64,000 nt of DNA from Gordionus sp. m RMFG-2023 (lineage: Eukaryota > Nematomorpha > Gordioida > Chordodea > Parachordodidae), in contig NC_088775.1 in the NCBI RefSeq assembly GCF_954871325.1, forward strand, positions 89,906,805-89,970,804. Reading direction: 5' to 3'. The notes beneath the pieces were generated by a model that was given only the letters and a program-made list of their open reading frames with translations, was not told the origin of the DNA and made no database searches. Below are positions 23,161 to 35,839 of the stretch, piece after piece. Positions within the stretch are counted from its first letter, which is position 1, and each line of letters begins with the position of its first letter. The position numbers and the translations under genes are program-made.

Positions 23161-26139
23161 ATCAAACACAATGAACGGTTGTTATAGAAATAGATAGCCA
23201 TCTAGAAGAGTTAAAAGCAATAGTTGACATTGAGAAATAATTAGATATAGATTATATATGCAAAATTCATAACGGGCCAAAACGAGCCGGGGAGTGCAGT
23301 CCTCTGATATGTATTATATGAATATGCAATTTAAAGGTTCTAGAGTATATTGATTTTACCGATGAAACAAATTCATTTTAAAAATCTTTGAAATCCTTCG
23401 AAATGACAGTCTTAATATAACACAAATTTCTTTAAACTTCGTATTTATACAATTTTAAAAAAAAGTTGTTTTCATATATATACTCTTTTAAAATGTACTG
23501 GTATAGTCTTTTCTTTTCACTATATGCCCCGTATATTTATATTGTTACAAAATGGTTACTCTTTTAAAGAATAAGTCATTTTATTAACTTTTGGATTATC
23601 TAGATGAAAGTGAATGAATACATTCAAAACCCTTATTTTTCCCATTTTTTTTAAAATCAAAAGTTGTAATTTTTTAAATAATCTTATATAGAAATTCTTG
23701 ATTTGCTTATATTTTATTTATATGATTATCATCATTTTAAAAATTAAGTTTCAAATTCTGTTGTGAACAGCACAGTAACGAAAAATAAATGTATCACGGA
23801 AGATAAGTGAGCCACCCCACAAACCTCACTTTGGCAAAATCCAGCTATGATATTTGATGATACCATAGAATGAAATATAATAAATATACGAACCATAATT
23901 TTCCCCATAAAACAATATGTGCAATATATATATACATTAGATAGTAAAGGACGAGATAACGCGGAGGGGGAAGGGAGTCTCAATATTTCTAATTATATTT
24001 TTCATTCGATTAGATATGGTTTATTAAAAATCAAAAATATCAGTCCTTTCACGGCCCGAGTCGGTCTTTATATGTTATTAAAGGTGTAAGTGTGCCATTA
24101 TTAGGATCACAAATACTTTAATTTAAGATCTTTTTGAAGAATTTCACTGTCACTGATCCAAAAATAACTCCTATTTTGGAATGTGCCTATTAACATTTTT
24201 TTGCCTTATTTTAAAAATTTATTTCATTATCTATTTTTTATAATATCAATAAAACTTTCAAATATTAAAATTGATTAAATTAGGCTAATGAGATTATCCG
24301 TCAATTAAAAAATTACACTTATAATTTTTTTTACGCGAAATTTAAAATATTTTTGTATCAGTACTAAGAAATAAGGAAATTAAGAGTCGTCAACAGATAA
24401 ATTCTTATCTGCCATGTCGAAGATTAGTCTCTCTAAGCCCTTAAAAAAGTCAAAAAATTAATTTATTATCTTCATATTGTAATTCGTGACCCTAAACAAA
24501 ATCCTGGCTTTCTAATGTTCTTTTCTTAATTGTAGTTTGATTTTTTTTTTAAATTAAAAATAAATCCTTGTTTAAAAATACATAAACTATGCATATGGAT
24601 ATCATTAGACTCGGCCCGAAAAAGCCCGATCTGAATTTTTTTTATGTATACCCTGACCCAAAATTATTTTTAAAAATTAGTTTCACAAAGCAAATTCGGA
24701 TCCTTGGAAGGGGGGTAGGGCGAGGCCTTGCAGATCTCTAATACGCACCCCGCCACAACCTGTCTCAGGTCTTCATATTTAAAAAAAATTTAGATTCAAG
24801 ATGTTAAATTCCCATAAATAGTGTTTATATTTTTATGCATCATATAATTGAGAAGAATACTTTATCATTTTAAGTAACTTATAAATAAAATATTATTAGA
24901 AAAAAGGTTTAAAAAAATTAAATTACTTTTGACGTGTTAAAATCTAAATGTTTTTTAAATTTTTATGAGCATATAACTGTGAAACATTTTTAAAACCATT
25001 GGAGCATCTTAATTTAGATATATATATACGTGGTTTAAATTTTAAATTAAAAATATCAAAGTTAATTAGGTTTAAAATTATTTGAGAAGAAATTACTTGC
25101 TCCGGGATAACACTATCCCCGGTCTCCCCTACATTTGTGTTCATTTTTTGCAATATTGTATGTTTGAACTACCCTTTTTTTCATTTAAAAAACCAAATTA
25201 TTTTATTTCTATTTCAAATATATACATCTTAAATGTTAACATTTTATACGAATCAAAAGAAACGCGTTATTCGTTACGCTTGATTAAAAGGGAGGCGTTA
25301 CTCGCTATTCACAAAATGTTACCCGTTATTTAAAAAGTATTAATTATTTAGTTCCATTTTAAAATATGAAAAACAATACATATCTCTGGCTTCAGCTTAC
25401 GCTCTTATTAATTTAGTAGCAATAGCACAAAAATAGCAAATAGACTTTATGGCATCTCTAGGAAATGTGATAACAAATTTATTTTCTATATAATTTAAAA
25501 CAATATAACGAACCTATGAGATATATTTCTTCGCATTTTATATGAGACCGCACTTGCATTTCCAATATGTATATTTAAAGATTTTGATCCGCTATTAAGA
25601 GATAAAAACCAACAATAAAAAAGTATACATGTATGCTCGCTCAAATTAGTCACAAAATCTATTTAAATGTTTTATGATTTAATTTAGGATAAGAGTCGGG
25701 TTTATTTATTTTAAAAAAATTTGGTATAAAAAATTAGCGAGTCTTGCCCATACAACTAGCGTTGCAAACCATTTGAGCAAATTTTTTTTAAAAAAACGGC
25801 TAACCATATTATATTCAGAAAAGAATTAGGCAAGCCTGATGATGCGAAATTTGGAGGCTTAGATAATCTTTTTCTTGTTAAAATATTGAGTTATCCGTTT
25901 TTAAAAATCGGTTAAAATGGAACGATGATACATTAATACATATAACAATTATCGTTTAGTGACATTTATTCTAAAACTAAATTTGAAAATCATAATCTAA
26001 GAAATATGTTAATCTGAAATGATAATGATTGCAAACATTTTATACGTTCTTTATGAGAAAAGCATAATAATATAAATTTTCTATGCAAAAATATATTTTT
26101 TTTATTATCATATTATTTGTTGGGTTAATTTAACTCATT
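23161..26139. other. Non-coding part of the right duplication arm
   Basis: Short open frames at 23,744-23,983, 24,944-25,153 and 25,082-25,333 lie in sequence shared with the left arm, where they are not kept open, so I regard them as chance. Confidence 0.5.
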
Positions 26140-27449
26140 TTACGAATATAATATTTTCTGAATCATACAATTTTTCGAAGGTGTGACAACTATATTATTT
26201 GACTCCCATTTAATTTCGATCTCTGAAGAATTCAAGTCAATCAACCTGATGGTATAATTGTAAGGCAAATAAATGCCGATTGTGGGTAGAAATTCAGTTT
26301 TTTTATAGATATCTTTTTCATATCTGTAAATGGTCGTCTGATGACATTTTGATTTAACTGTTACAGTGACGTAGCCATCAAAAATTGATGAAAATGTTAT
26401 CCCTATTAAATATATTTGCCAAGAGATTTTTATTTTATAATTAGGATCATATTCTTGATAATGTGTATACTGTCTAATGCTGTAATAATTGTAAAACGAC
26501 GAAATTTTTTTCATCAATATATCACATATTTCAGAGTCATCCAACAATTTGGGTTCGCGTACTAATTGGGCAATGTCTACGATATTGAAGTTTAGAATAT
26601 AATAGGAAAGTCGTTGAAATTTATTCTTCGACAATTTAGAAATTATATTGGCAGAATTGTCAGGAATCTGGCATTTGGCGCATTCATTCTTGGCCCATTT
26701 TATGAGAAATTGAAAAATTATTTGACTCGGTACAACATTTTCATTTTCTAATCGTATAATATATCTTTGTATTAAATCGATGGGCGATGCGTTTAGGAAA
26801 TCATTCGAATTCAAAATAGCTGATGCAGAAAATTTAGTGATAAGAAGCTAAAAATCACATGATTATTAAATAATATATTAATACTCTATTTACTTGTAAA
26901 CACCTTTCCCCTTCAATTTCTATATGAATTGATGATGCTAGGTATAGTTTTAAAATACTATAATGGTCAACATAGTAGTTTGATGGCTTCTTATTCATTT
27001 CCTTAATACATATTATAATTAAATCTTTTAGAATGTATTTTTTTGCGCCATACAAGACTTCTATAAGTATATCAATATATAATTTTACTAAATCAGCTTC
27101 CTTTGTATATATATAGCTTGTGAAATTTAAAAAATTTTTATATAAAAAGTTCTAATCGTTATCAAAATTATTTCAAAACTTTTCATGGACATATCCTCAA
27201 TTTTCAAGCAACTATCTTCTAACTTCACACTACCAAAAAACATGGTATAGAACATTTCACTTCTATAAGACAAAATATTTTTATGGGCGCATATTATTTT
27301 TCCTTCCACCTGATATATTAATTTGGTTTGAATGTAGAAAATATAAAATGTAATTAAATTACCTGGAATCTAACATCTGACATGTACGAATTTTTGTATA
27401 AACTTTTACCAATTTTCGTTTGATCATCCATTAATTTAAAATCTTTCAT
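26140..27449 (-). CDS. BTB-BACK-PHR protein copy B (BTBD6-like), best-preserved copy
   Basis: Predicted exons: 27,449-27,363 (MKDFKLMDDQ...SDVRFQ), 27,309-27,164, 27,116-26,894, 26,847-26,140; 387 residues. The BTB domain spans about residues 20-105 ('IICAHKNILSYRSEMFYTMF'), BACK about 155-230 ('LIKWAKNECAKC'), and a short, diverged PHR-like domain runs to the end ('WQIYLIGITFSS'). Family members are Cullin-3 adaptors; the usual PHR is longer. Introns 1 and 3 (53 and 46 bases) have GT...AG ends. The second junction reads GATAAC where copy A has GTAGTAAAC, so the donor looks lost. Otherwise all four exons are open. It may be a recently inactivated gene, or may use an unusual splice. Confidence 0.7.
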
Positions 27450-27835
27450 TATTTTCTAAATAAAAATGTATTTAGCTTTAAGTTATTTAGTAAAGTAATA
27501 GTATTATTTGTGTAGTTTTTTAATTATTTATATTTACTTTTGCATAACTGAATTATGAAATAGGGGGGGGGGCAGCTTAAGCTTATTAATTTATAACCTG
27601 CCTAAAGAATTTAATTAAACCCTTTAAACATGGGGAGTTTTGACGAAAACCACAACGGTTTATACTAGCTAATATCGCGAAAAATATAGAATAACTTTTA
27701 ACTTAATTTAATGGTCCAAGAAAATAAAAGAATCAACACCATGATCTGGGTTAAAAAATTTGGGCAGGAACTGTGCTTTGATTTAGATATATATAGTAAA
27801 TTTAAATAAATATTATACCTTTTTTTTCTAGAACA

Positions 27836-28965
27836 ATTAAAATAGTAATGACAATTTAAAATTTATCTAGCGGAAAGAGAATCTGTGGGGGAGTGGGTAT
27901 ATTAAAATTTGGCGATTATAGCTGGTTGTTTTAAATTCGAAGATTAGTAATTTTAAATGTGGAGCATGCGGTAAATTGGATTGATTTTTAAAAAAAATAG
28001 AGGGCGGGCAGTTTTGTTGAACGGATCGATATGAGCATATTTTTAAAAAAACTAAATATTTTGATGAAATATATTAAGAAAGCATGAAGATTTTGCTCGT
28101 AAATGGCACAAAGGTTTAGACATCTTTTAGCGAAATCTGCAAAACTTATGCTATTTTTCTGGTTAAAAGTAATGTTATGAACTTCTTCTATTAAAAAATT
28201 TAATTAATATTTTCCTGGGATCAAGGAGAAAACAATTAATAATTTTTATTTAATGTAAAATGAGTTTTTTAAATTTGAAAATTTATTTATTACAAATTTC
28301 TCTAAGCAATGTCCGAAGGACCTACAAAAAAATTTTTGCTCGATTCGGGTTAGTTAGGAGCTAAAAAAAATGAGTGAAAATTTTTTATATTTGGGGCTTC
28401 AATCATATTTAAGATTGAGATACTATCAGAATTTCTAACAAAAAAATACTAGTATAAAATTTTTAAAATACTATCTTAAAATCATCCAATACAGATTAAA
28501 ATAATTTAGAGTTGATTATCGAAATTGTTTAAAATAATAAATAAAATTTAAAAAAATTTACCTGCTTATTTTACGAATTAAATTTTGATTTAAAATATGT
28601 ACATACAAATTATAATAAAAATATCTTTATAATAGCAAGTCTTTTTCCCACCTATGTAGTGGGGCGTTAAGGGATTATTATATCTGGACATTTTTATCGA
28701 TGAAAAACCTAACCGAATTATACATGTCATAACTGGGTATAATTCATGGTATAAATTTCAAAAAAAAATTGATCTGCCTTTAACGTATTACAGCATCAGG
28801 CAATTTAAAACTACTTCTAAATTTATATTAATTATAAATAGGAACTGGGATTCATAAAATAAATTAATTGCTAAACACTTTCAAATTAATAATAGTTATT
28901 TGTTACAATCATTGATACAAAAATAGCAATATTATATCGATCAAATTAGACTTTTTTTAAAAATT
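27836..28965. other. AT-rich intergenic stretch
   Basis: No gene, element end or array recognised. Confidence 0.4.
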
Positions 28966-28969
28966 ATTT

Positions 28970-29185
28970 AGAAATCTTTTTTTCTATGTCATATAATAAA
29001 AACCAAACATGTTCACTCAAAAAAAATAAATATTTTCTGTTGTCATTGCTAAGAATTTATAGGAATATAATTCGGTCTTTTTTGTCTTGATTTTTTAAAA
29101 AATCTTTATTCACATCAGATAATAACCTGCTGGTCTAAGAAAAAAATAGTTCAATAACTTTTAAATATTTATCGGTTAGAGTCAG
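28970..29185 (+). repeat. Dispersed repeat beside array (inverted copy at 35,185-35,400)
   Basis: Starts near TATGTCATATAATAAAAACC and ends near AAATATTTATCGG. A close inverted copy directly borders the second TATAGAGAA array at 35,185-35,400. Parts recur at 49,090-49,250 and, inverted, at 63,590-63,650. Confidence 0.7.
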
Positions 29186-29543
29186 GTGACAACTATGTTT
29201 GACGGGGCTAAACTGATTACAAAATTCTTAACTGCCCAAACAGGGTCTCCCTCTCTAATTAATTTATAATTATGGGGGGAGGGAAGAAGCCAAGCCCTAG
29301 GTTAGTAATTAACATTTTTTTTATTTTAGCTTAATTTTAAAAAAATATAAATTTGTTTATTACCTTTTTTTATTTTTGAATTTAGATTTTAGAATTCTTT
29401 TCAAATTTGATAAAATCGAATAATAACCACTTTTACTATGTTTTGAAATTTTAATAAATAAAACGAAATATATTTACCATGCGAAAGATAAATGATTTAT
29501 TAATTTACTATTATCGTTTTACTTGTTTTGTTAGGTATCCCGT

Positions 29544-30112
29544 CTTTACAGAGAATCTTTTATAGAGAATGCAAATATAGAGAAACTTTTATAGAGAAAA
29601 CAATTGTAGAGAATGTCGTTTATAAAGAATATCGTTTATAGAGAATGATTTTATAGAGAATTTATTTTATAGAGAAACTTTTAAAGAGAAAACAATTATA
29701 GAGAATGTCGTTTATAGAGAATCTCATTTATAGAGAATGATTTTGTAGAGAATATCGTTTATAGAGAATGATTTTATAGAGAATTTATTTTTTAGAGAAA
29801 CTTTTAAAGAGAAAACAATTATAGAGAATGTCGTTTATAGAGAATCTCATTTATAGAGAATGATTTTGTAGAGAATTTCGTTTATAGAGAATGATTTTAT
29901 AGAGAATTTATTTTATAGAGAAACTTTTAAAGAGAAAACAATTATATAGAATGTCGTTTATAGAGAATGATTTTATAGAGAATATTTTACAGAGAATTGT
30001 TTTACAGAGAATTATTTTATAGAGAATATTTTACAGAGAATTGTTTTAGAGAGAATTATTTTATAGAGAAGGATTTTATAGAGAATAATTTTATAGAATT
30101 TTATAGAAAATG
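29544..30112 (+). repeat. TATAGAGAA higher-order tandem array, left
   Basis: About forty short units of the form TTTTATAGAGAATGA vary in a regular order, so that a block beginning GAGAAAACAATTATAGAGAA recurs at about 29,595, 29,688, 29,811 and 29,933. The last two spacings are about 122 bases, which indicates a higher-order repeat. Confidence 0.85.
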
Positions 30113-30329
30113 AATTAAGTATTATTTTAGAAATAAATTTTCTCAAAAAAAACAAGACATATGCCGTCATATAAATTCTCGGAACCCTTGAATAAAAAAA
30201 GGGAAAAAATAATCTTAAAAAAAATTATTCACGTTCCTGATTTGTATTGCTTATGAATAATTATGATAATATTTTTGAGTTTTCTGTTGTTATTTTTTAA
30301 AATACGCTGAACAATTAGAAGTAGTAATG

Positions 30330-30830
30330 CTAAAATTATGAAAATGTTTCCTTCTTTATCAGTTTCTATTAGTGCTTTGCTTTAACTAGTAGAGTAGCCA
30401 TTTTAAAAAAAAACTATTAGCAACAAAGCCAGCCTTACACCAATTGTTTTAGAAAATTTTGTCAATATTTAGTTGCTTTGTGCATTATTTTAATCTGCTT
30501 AGCCCGGCCCCGATTTTTTAAAAATATATTATATATTTTTAATTTGCCTAGATAATAATGGTGTTAAAATATTTGGTTTTAAAATATATGGCCCGGCTCG
30601 AGTTTTAAAAAAAAAGCTTTTTTTGACCCGGCCCGTGTATTTAAAAAAATAAAATTTTAGGCTCGGCGGGTATATTTAAAAAAATTAAAATACTGCCCGG
30701 GCTTAAGGTCGGGCAGGTCTCTGATTTATAGTGCGCTTTTATAATTTCCCTAATAAATCTGATTTTACCAATTCCGAAGAGAATCTACCCTGGGAATTTC
30801 ATACGATTGCGCCAATATTTTTTTGTATTT
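30330..30830. repeat. Dispersed repeat containing a hAT-type GC-rich core
   Basis: Matches the reverse complement of about 56,090-56,580. The core (30,497-30,725) has GCCCGGCCCC, GCCCGGCTCG and an end GTCGGGCAGGTCTCTGA, resembling the CAGAGACCTGC-type hAT ends at 15-22 kb. Confidence 0.6.
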
Positions 30831-30879
30831 AATAATTTTATTTTGTTTTATTTTTTCATTTTAAATCATAAATTGAGCG

Positions 30880-31510
30880 CGTTTTATTAAATTTTAAATT
30901 TGATTTCGCTGAAAATGCATTATAATATGTATAGAATACCCACCCTATAAATTTCAGAAGATCTTATATTGAACCTCTGAAGAAATTTTAATTTACATTA
31001 ATCTGAAATTTAAGTAATGTTAGTAGCCTAAAAATCAGCTAAACCTAATTTGGCTTAACCGAAAAATCGCCTAAAACTAATTAGACAAAATGTAGGGACT
31101 GGGAGCTAGGCTAATCGCCCGTCAGCGTTACGCATCACTAAGCCTAGCCTTTATTAAAATTATTTAATATATTTATTATGTAACGATATATGACGGGCGA
31201 TTAACCGAGCTCCTTAGCCGTTGCCTAATTTTTGAATAATTAGTTCTCGCCTATTTTAATGCTAAGCCTAATTATGCTTAGCCGATTTTTTAACCTAAAA
31301 ACTTGGCTAACCGTTTTGGAATTGCCTAAATTAACCGATTGCGCAACATTAAGGGTGGGCATTCTACACTTATTCAGGTGCATTTCTGACAAAATCAGAT
31401 TTTTAAATTTAATAAAACGCACTAAATTAATGATTTTAAATGCAAATAATAACAAAAACAAACAATACCCATCAAACAATAGCCTTACCAAAATTAAGTT
31501 TAGTTAAAAA
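30880..31510. mobile_element. Worn copy of the TAGGCTTAGCCGA hAT family inside an inverted-repeat host element
   Basis: 31,018-31,350 contains AGCCTAAAAATCAGCTAA-like words at one end and CTTAGCCGATT...CCGATTGCGCAACATTAA at the other, matching the nested hAT at 15,417-16,342 but strongly diverged. It is bracketed by a separate inverted pair (about 30,880-30,950 and 31,346-31,460, carrying GGGTGGGCATTCTA and its complement), a third copy of which is at about 55,985-56,100. Confidence 0.55.
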
Positions 31511-31514
31511 ATCA

Positions 31515-33805
31515 CTAGAGCTGTCTAATATTCACAGGGTAAGCAAGGAAGACCAGGGGGTGGTTAGATCATTTCTGTCAAAATCGTCAAAGGTCCGAAA
31601 ATAATTGTATCTTAATTTACAAGATGATAGTTCAAACCCTTACCTAAAAATTATACACCGACAAAATTTAAAATAATACACTTTTTTCTCTAAATTGATT
31701 TTAGTAAAATGAAAATTTCTTATTACAAGCCTAAACTCCTTAGCAGTGTAGAGAAAGATGAAACAAATTTTAAAATGTTTTATAGGTTTTTTGCACTTGT
31801 TAAACATTCCGAAGATCAGACTTTTAATATTTATAAGAAATTTTTTATTTACATATAGGGATTATATTTATTGATACCAATTTGTTTAAATATGGTAGGT
31901 TCACAGACAAACTTGAATTTCATCATATGATTATAAGAAGTTTTGTATCATGATATACACTGATTTCCATCGCATTGTAATGTCTTTCTTTAGCAAATAT
32001 CTAAGCTTGATATTTGCAGCAGATTGCACAATATTTACTAACTCTTTTACACTTAGAAGATATTTTAAATACCTAATTATCAAAAGATTTTGCATCATAT
32101 ATTATAATACTACCACCTTCTTCCCCCACTTCACTCATTTCCTATACCACATTAAAATTAGAACAACGGACCAAATACAAACTACCCATTTTAATTTCAA
32201 TGCCAATCTTGAGTTATAACCCCTTCTCCTGTGGTAAAAGGTCCTGTTTAACATTGTTTGAATGGTTAAGCGTCTTTTTATTATTGGTAGTCGGTCTATA
32301 GATCTGGTTATAAGCAAGTATAATTATCATTAATATTTAACTTCGTATCATTAGGGCTAATTATTTATTCAAACTTTTCTGTTGGGAGGGGGGGGGGAAG
32401 GGGTGGGTGTTTCTTAATAAAAAAATTTCCATGATAAAAGCAATATTTTTATTTTTCAGCATAACATAAGGATTTTCATTATCTACGCTTTCTGAGACAG
32501 ATATCTTACTTTTCTTATATATTTTTTATAGGGCCTTGCTTTCTACTGTAAAAAGAGGAGTCATAAATGATCGATTCAGCTTGTTTAATTAATTTTTATA
32601 TCCATCAATGCTTGCTTTTAAAACTTTTATTTTAAATCCCTCTTTTAGTCTTGAAGAATTACACATTTAAAAAAATATGAAGGCATATAAAATGTAAAAA
32701 AGAGATATTTTCCACCTTTCGATTTTTTAGGGTTGTATCTACTCCTTGAAGTACAACTCACAAAGTAAATTTTTTATTCCATTAAATTTTCTCATCTTCA
32801 GCGATGATAGTAATGTTCAATCACTTTTATCGCCACATTAATAAAATTTATGACATTCATCAGATTAAAAAAATATAGCAACTGAACTGAAATGGAAATA
32901 TACTGTAATTTGTGTTAAAAATAGCTAAGTTATTTTTAATAATATATGAGGCATGTTCAATTCATTCAATTTTAGCTCTACTTATATTTTTTATATTTCT
33001 ATATCCATTTTTATACAATTTTGTCTTTGATCACATAATTAGAAAAAAGACTCGTCAGGAAGCAAGAACTTAGCAAGAATCAATTAAGGAAATCAATAAT
33101 CTATTTTTTTCATAATTCCTTAGTCACAATAGTGGCAATTTCATCATCAGAGATTACACGAATTAAGTACGAGATGGATAGAAATTCAATTCAACAATCT
33201 ACCTATGATGCTGAATATTGTTTCATGTCTTGTTGTGATAAGCTTTGACCTTGTCGTTTTGATTAAACAATTAATACAAATTTATTATCATAAAATGCTT
33301 ATCAAGTCCATACTAAATCCCTCACTAATTAAAGCATTCTTTGTCAAAGAATAATATAAATCCAAGGTCTAATTATCTGTTTGGCTCAATGTTTTAAATA
33401 AAACTTTTTTTCTTAGTGCCTTGCAAATTTTATTTATTTCGGCCAAAGCTCCATCCAAAATCTTTATTTTTAGGACCCTAGCCATAATTTTAAATTTTAG
33501 GCCTGAGCCTGTCCTGTCCCAAATTTAATTGGAAAATATAACTAAACGCATATTTAAACAATCAATTAATATAAAAATTTAATTCCTTTACCCTAATCTT
33601 TAGAGAAATCTATTTTATTGCTTATAATCTTTTTTACATTTTTTGAGTCAAAAAAATCAATAACCCTATTTTAAAAAAAAATATTTTTAGACCCAAGCCC
33701 GACTTTAACTTAATTTCCAGGTTCAACTAAGTCTGTCTAAAGGCCGATAAATATAAAATTGTAGTTTTCATCAAACTCCATTCCAGATATCGCAACTGAT
33801 GTAAT
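31515..33805. other. AT-rich intergenic stretch
   Basis: No gene recognised. A G-run lies at 32,383-32,400. Faint GC-richer words at 33,470-33,530 and 33,690-33,760 (GGCCTGAGCCTG, CCCAAGCCCGAC) may be eroded hAT ends. Confidence 0.4.
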
Positions 33806-33809
33806 TCAT

Positions 33810-34020
33810 TTGAGATAATGCATTCGCGACAATGAATTCGCGATAATACACTTGCGATAAAGCATTCGCGCTAATACATTCGCGATAATGCATTCGCTAT
33901 AATATTTTCGCTATATTATACTCGCTATAATGCATTAGCGGTAATGCGTTCGCTATAATACATTCGCGATAGTGCATTCGCGGTAATGCATTCGCTATAA
34001 TATCTTATATAGAAACCTTC
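33810..34020 (+). repeat. ~14-base tandem array GCATTCGCGATAAT
   Basis: About fifteen units alternate CATTCGCGATAAT and CATTCGCTATAAT forms. Just beyond it, TTTCTCTATAAATATGTGGA (from about 34,086) resembles the right end of the 29,534-35,184 element, so this array may be the subterminal zone of a related element. Confidence 0.85.
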
Positions 34021-34720
34021 AATTGACGGTTTTGGTTTTTTAGGTAGGACAAAATTGTGGTGCTTCTATTTAATCAAAAATATTGGTTTCTCTATAAATA
34101 TGTGGAACCCCTAGAGATCGGCACTTTTCGACACTCAATATATTAAAGCCATCGCATACATCTAAATGTGTATCATTAGAGATTAATGAATTCTTAGTTA
34201 TCTATATTAAAAAGATTTATGAATAAAATTTGTATAATAAAATAGAAAGAAAATTATATTTAGAAACGTGTTCCGAAACGCAGAACGAACGGGAATGTGA
34301 CATAGTTTTTACCCAAACAACTGGTTAAAACCTTTTCTTAATTAAAATTAGAATAAGATTCTCGTCCGTCATATATCCATAAGGGTAAAGTTAAGAACCC
34401 TTCTAAAGGCTAATTTAGATAGCTGACATATAAATGCAATATATAAAAATTTTAAAAATGGTTGGTTCAGTTTAGATTCTCTTTAATAACGGTTAATACA
34501 TATTTAACAAATCGTTTCAGGGTTGGTTTAGCTGAGTTAATAATCAAGCTACCTTGATATGAACTAAAAAGATTTTACAAAAAAACCATTGTTGAAACAA
34601 ATAAAGTCATCGAAAAAATACAACAAATAAACTGAATTGTATTATTAAAATGTTAATTTTGATATATTTTCAAATCCCGCATAAATTTTTTGAACATACA
34701 ATATTTCTCTATAAAATCAA
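34020..34720. other. Stretch between two arrays
   Basis: Apart from an element-end-like sequence at 34,086-34,112, nothing recognised. Confidence 0.35.
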
Positions 34721-34724
34721 GATC

Positions 34725-35170
34725 TAGAAAAAATTCTCTACAAAATAATTCTCTACAATGTAATTCTCTACAAAATAATTCTCTACAATGAAATTCTCTA
34801 CAAAATAATTCTCTATAAAAGTAATTCTCTTTAAAATCCTTCTCTATAAACAACATTCTCTATAAAATCATTCTCTTTGAAGTCATTCTCTATTAAGGAC
34901 CTTCTCTATAAAATAATTCTCTTTAAAATCATTCTCTATAATCGACATTCTCTATAAAACCATTCTCTATAAACGGCATTCTCTATAAAATCATTCTCCT
35001 TGAAGTCATTCTCTATAAAGGACATTCTCTATAAAATAATTCTCTTTAAAATCATTCTCTATAAATTACATTCTCTATAAAACAATTCTCTATAAATGCA
35101 TTCTCTATAATTGTTTTCTCTATAAATGTTTCTCTATAAAATACATTCTCTATAATGGTTTCTCTATAAA
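34725..35170 (-). repeat. TATAGAGAA tandem array, right (inverted)
   Basis: About thirty units of ATTCTCTATAAAATC type, the reverse complement of the left array unit. It is the source of the repetitive 'CRELF/HCREL' reading in one minus-strand frame, which is not a gene. Confidence 0.85.
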
Positions 35171-35409
35171 GACGTGGAACCCTACCGATAAATATTTAAA
35201 AGTTATTCAACTATTTTTTTTTAGCCCAGCCGGTTATTATCTGAAGTGAAGAAAGATTTTTTAAAAAATCAAGACAAAAAAAAGACCGAATTATATTCCT
35301 ATAAATTCTTATCAATGACAACAGAAAATATTTATTTTTTTTGAGTGAACATGTTCGGTTTTTATTATCTGATAGAAAAAAAAGGTAAATTTTCCTAAAT
35401 AATTTTTTT

Positions 35410-35690
35410 TAAAAATGTTTTGCCGGCCCGGCCCGAATTTATTTAAATATAGAAATTAATTTTTATAATTACTCAAAATATATGTATTATGTCGTATAGT
35501 TTGAATAAATAAAATTAAAATTTTTTATTTTACACAAAAAAATCAATATAAAATTGATAAATTTAGATTTATTTAAAAAAATTTCCAAGGACCAACCTGA
35601 CCCGCCCCGATTATTTTTAAAAATTTAAGTCCCGGCCTAACCCCAAATACTTTAAATAGAATTAGGCTCTGTTAAATTATTTTATAAGCA
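35410..35690. mobile_element. Interior fragment of the 11.3-kb hAT MITE family
   Basis: Matches 11,325-11,600 nearly along its length (GCCCGAATTTATTTAAATAT ... TTCCAAGGAC ... GAATTAGGCTC) but lacks both TAGTGATCTGCA-type ends. Confidence 0.7.
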
Positions 35691-35699
35691 TAAAATTAT

Positions 35700-35831
35700 A
35701 AGACTCGAACCGGTTCAGAGGCATTTTAACGGTTCGGTTCAGGTTCGGCTAGAAATTATTTAGAGGTTTAGGTTCGATAAAAAATACCTGTTTTTAGCGG
35801 TTTAACGGTTCAGGTTCGGTTTGGATCCCTG
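35700..35831. mobile_element. Single hAT-type terminus with GGTTCAGGTTCGG repeats
   Basis: Read inward from 35,831 the end is CAGGGATCCAAACCGAACCT, followed by several AACCTGAACCGTTAAACC-like repeats. CAGGGATCC-type ends with such repeats are common in hATs. No partner end found. Confidence 0.5.
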
Positions 35832-35839
35832 GTTATAAT

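Larger units (their letters stand above)
22541..27835 (-). repeat. Right arm of the 5.3-kb inverted duplication
   Basis: Reverse-complement partner of 6,556-11,820. It contains the better-preserved BTB-BACK-PHR gene (copy B) and the same hAT MITE insertion. The 10.7-kb interval between the arms is filled mainly with hAT and retroelement insertions. Confidence 0.85.
29534..35184. mobile_element. Possible composite element tipped by inverted TATAGAGAA arrays
   Basis: The left end reads GGTATCCCGTCTTTACAGAG and the right end is its approximate inverse, CTCTATAAAGACGTGGAACC. Both run straight into arrays of an ATAGAGAA-type unit in opposite orientation. Outside the right end, the dispersed repeat of 28,970-29,185 follows in inverted form. 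On the left that repeat is separated from the array by about 350 bases. No target duplication or transposase was found, so the pair could also be a duplicated array rather than one transposon. Confidence 0.45.

Noticed and set aside
32383-32400. G-run as a possible assembly gap or functional quadruplex
   Set aside because: A single short run with no repeated context; nothing supports a function.
34653-34856. 'FCRELHCRELFCRE' frame
   Set aside because: Translation of the inverted TATAGAGAA array.
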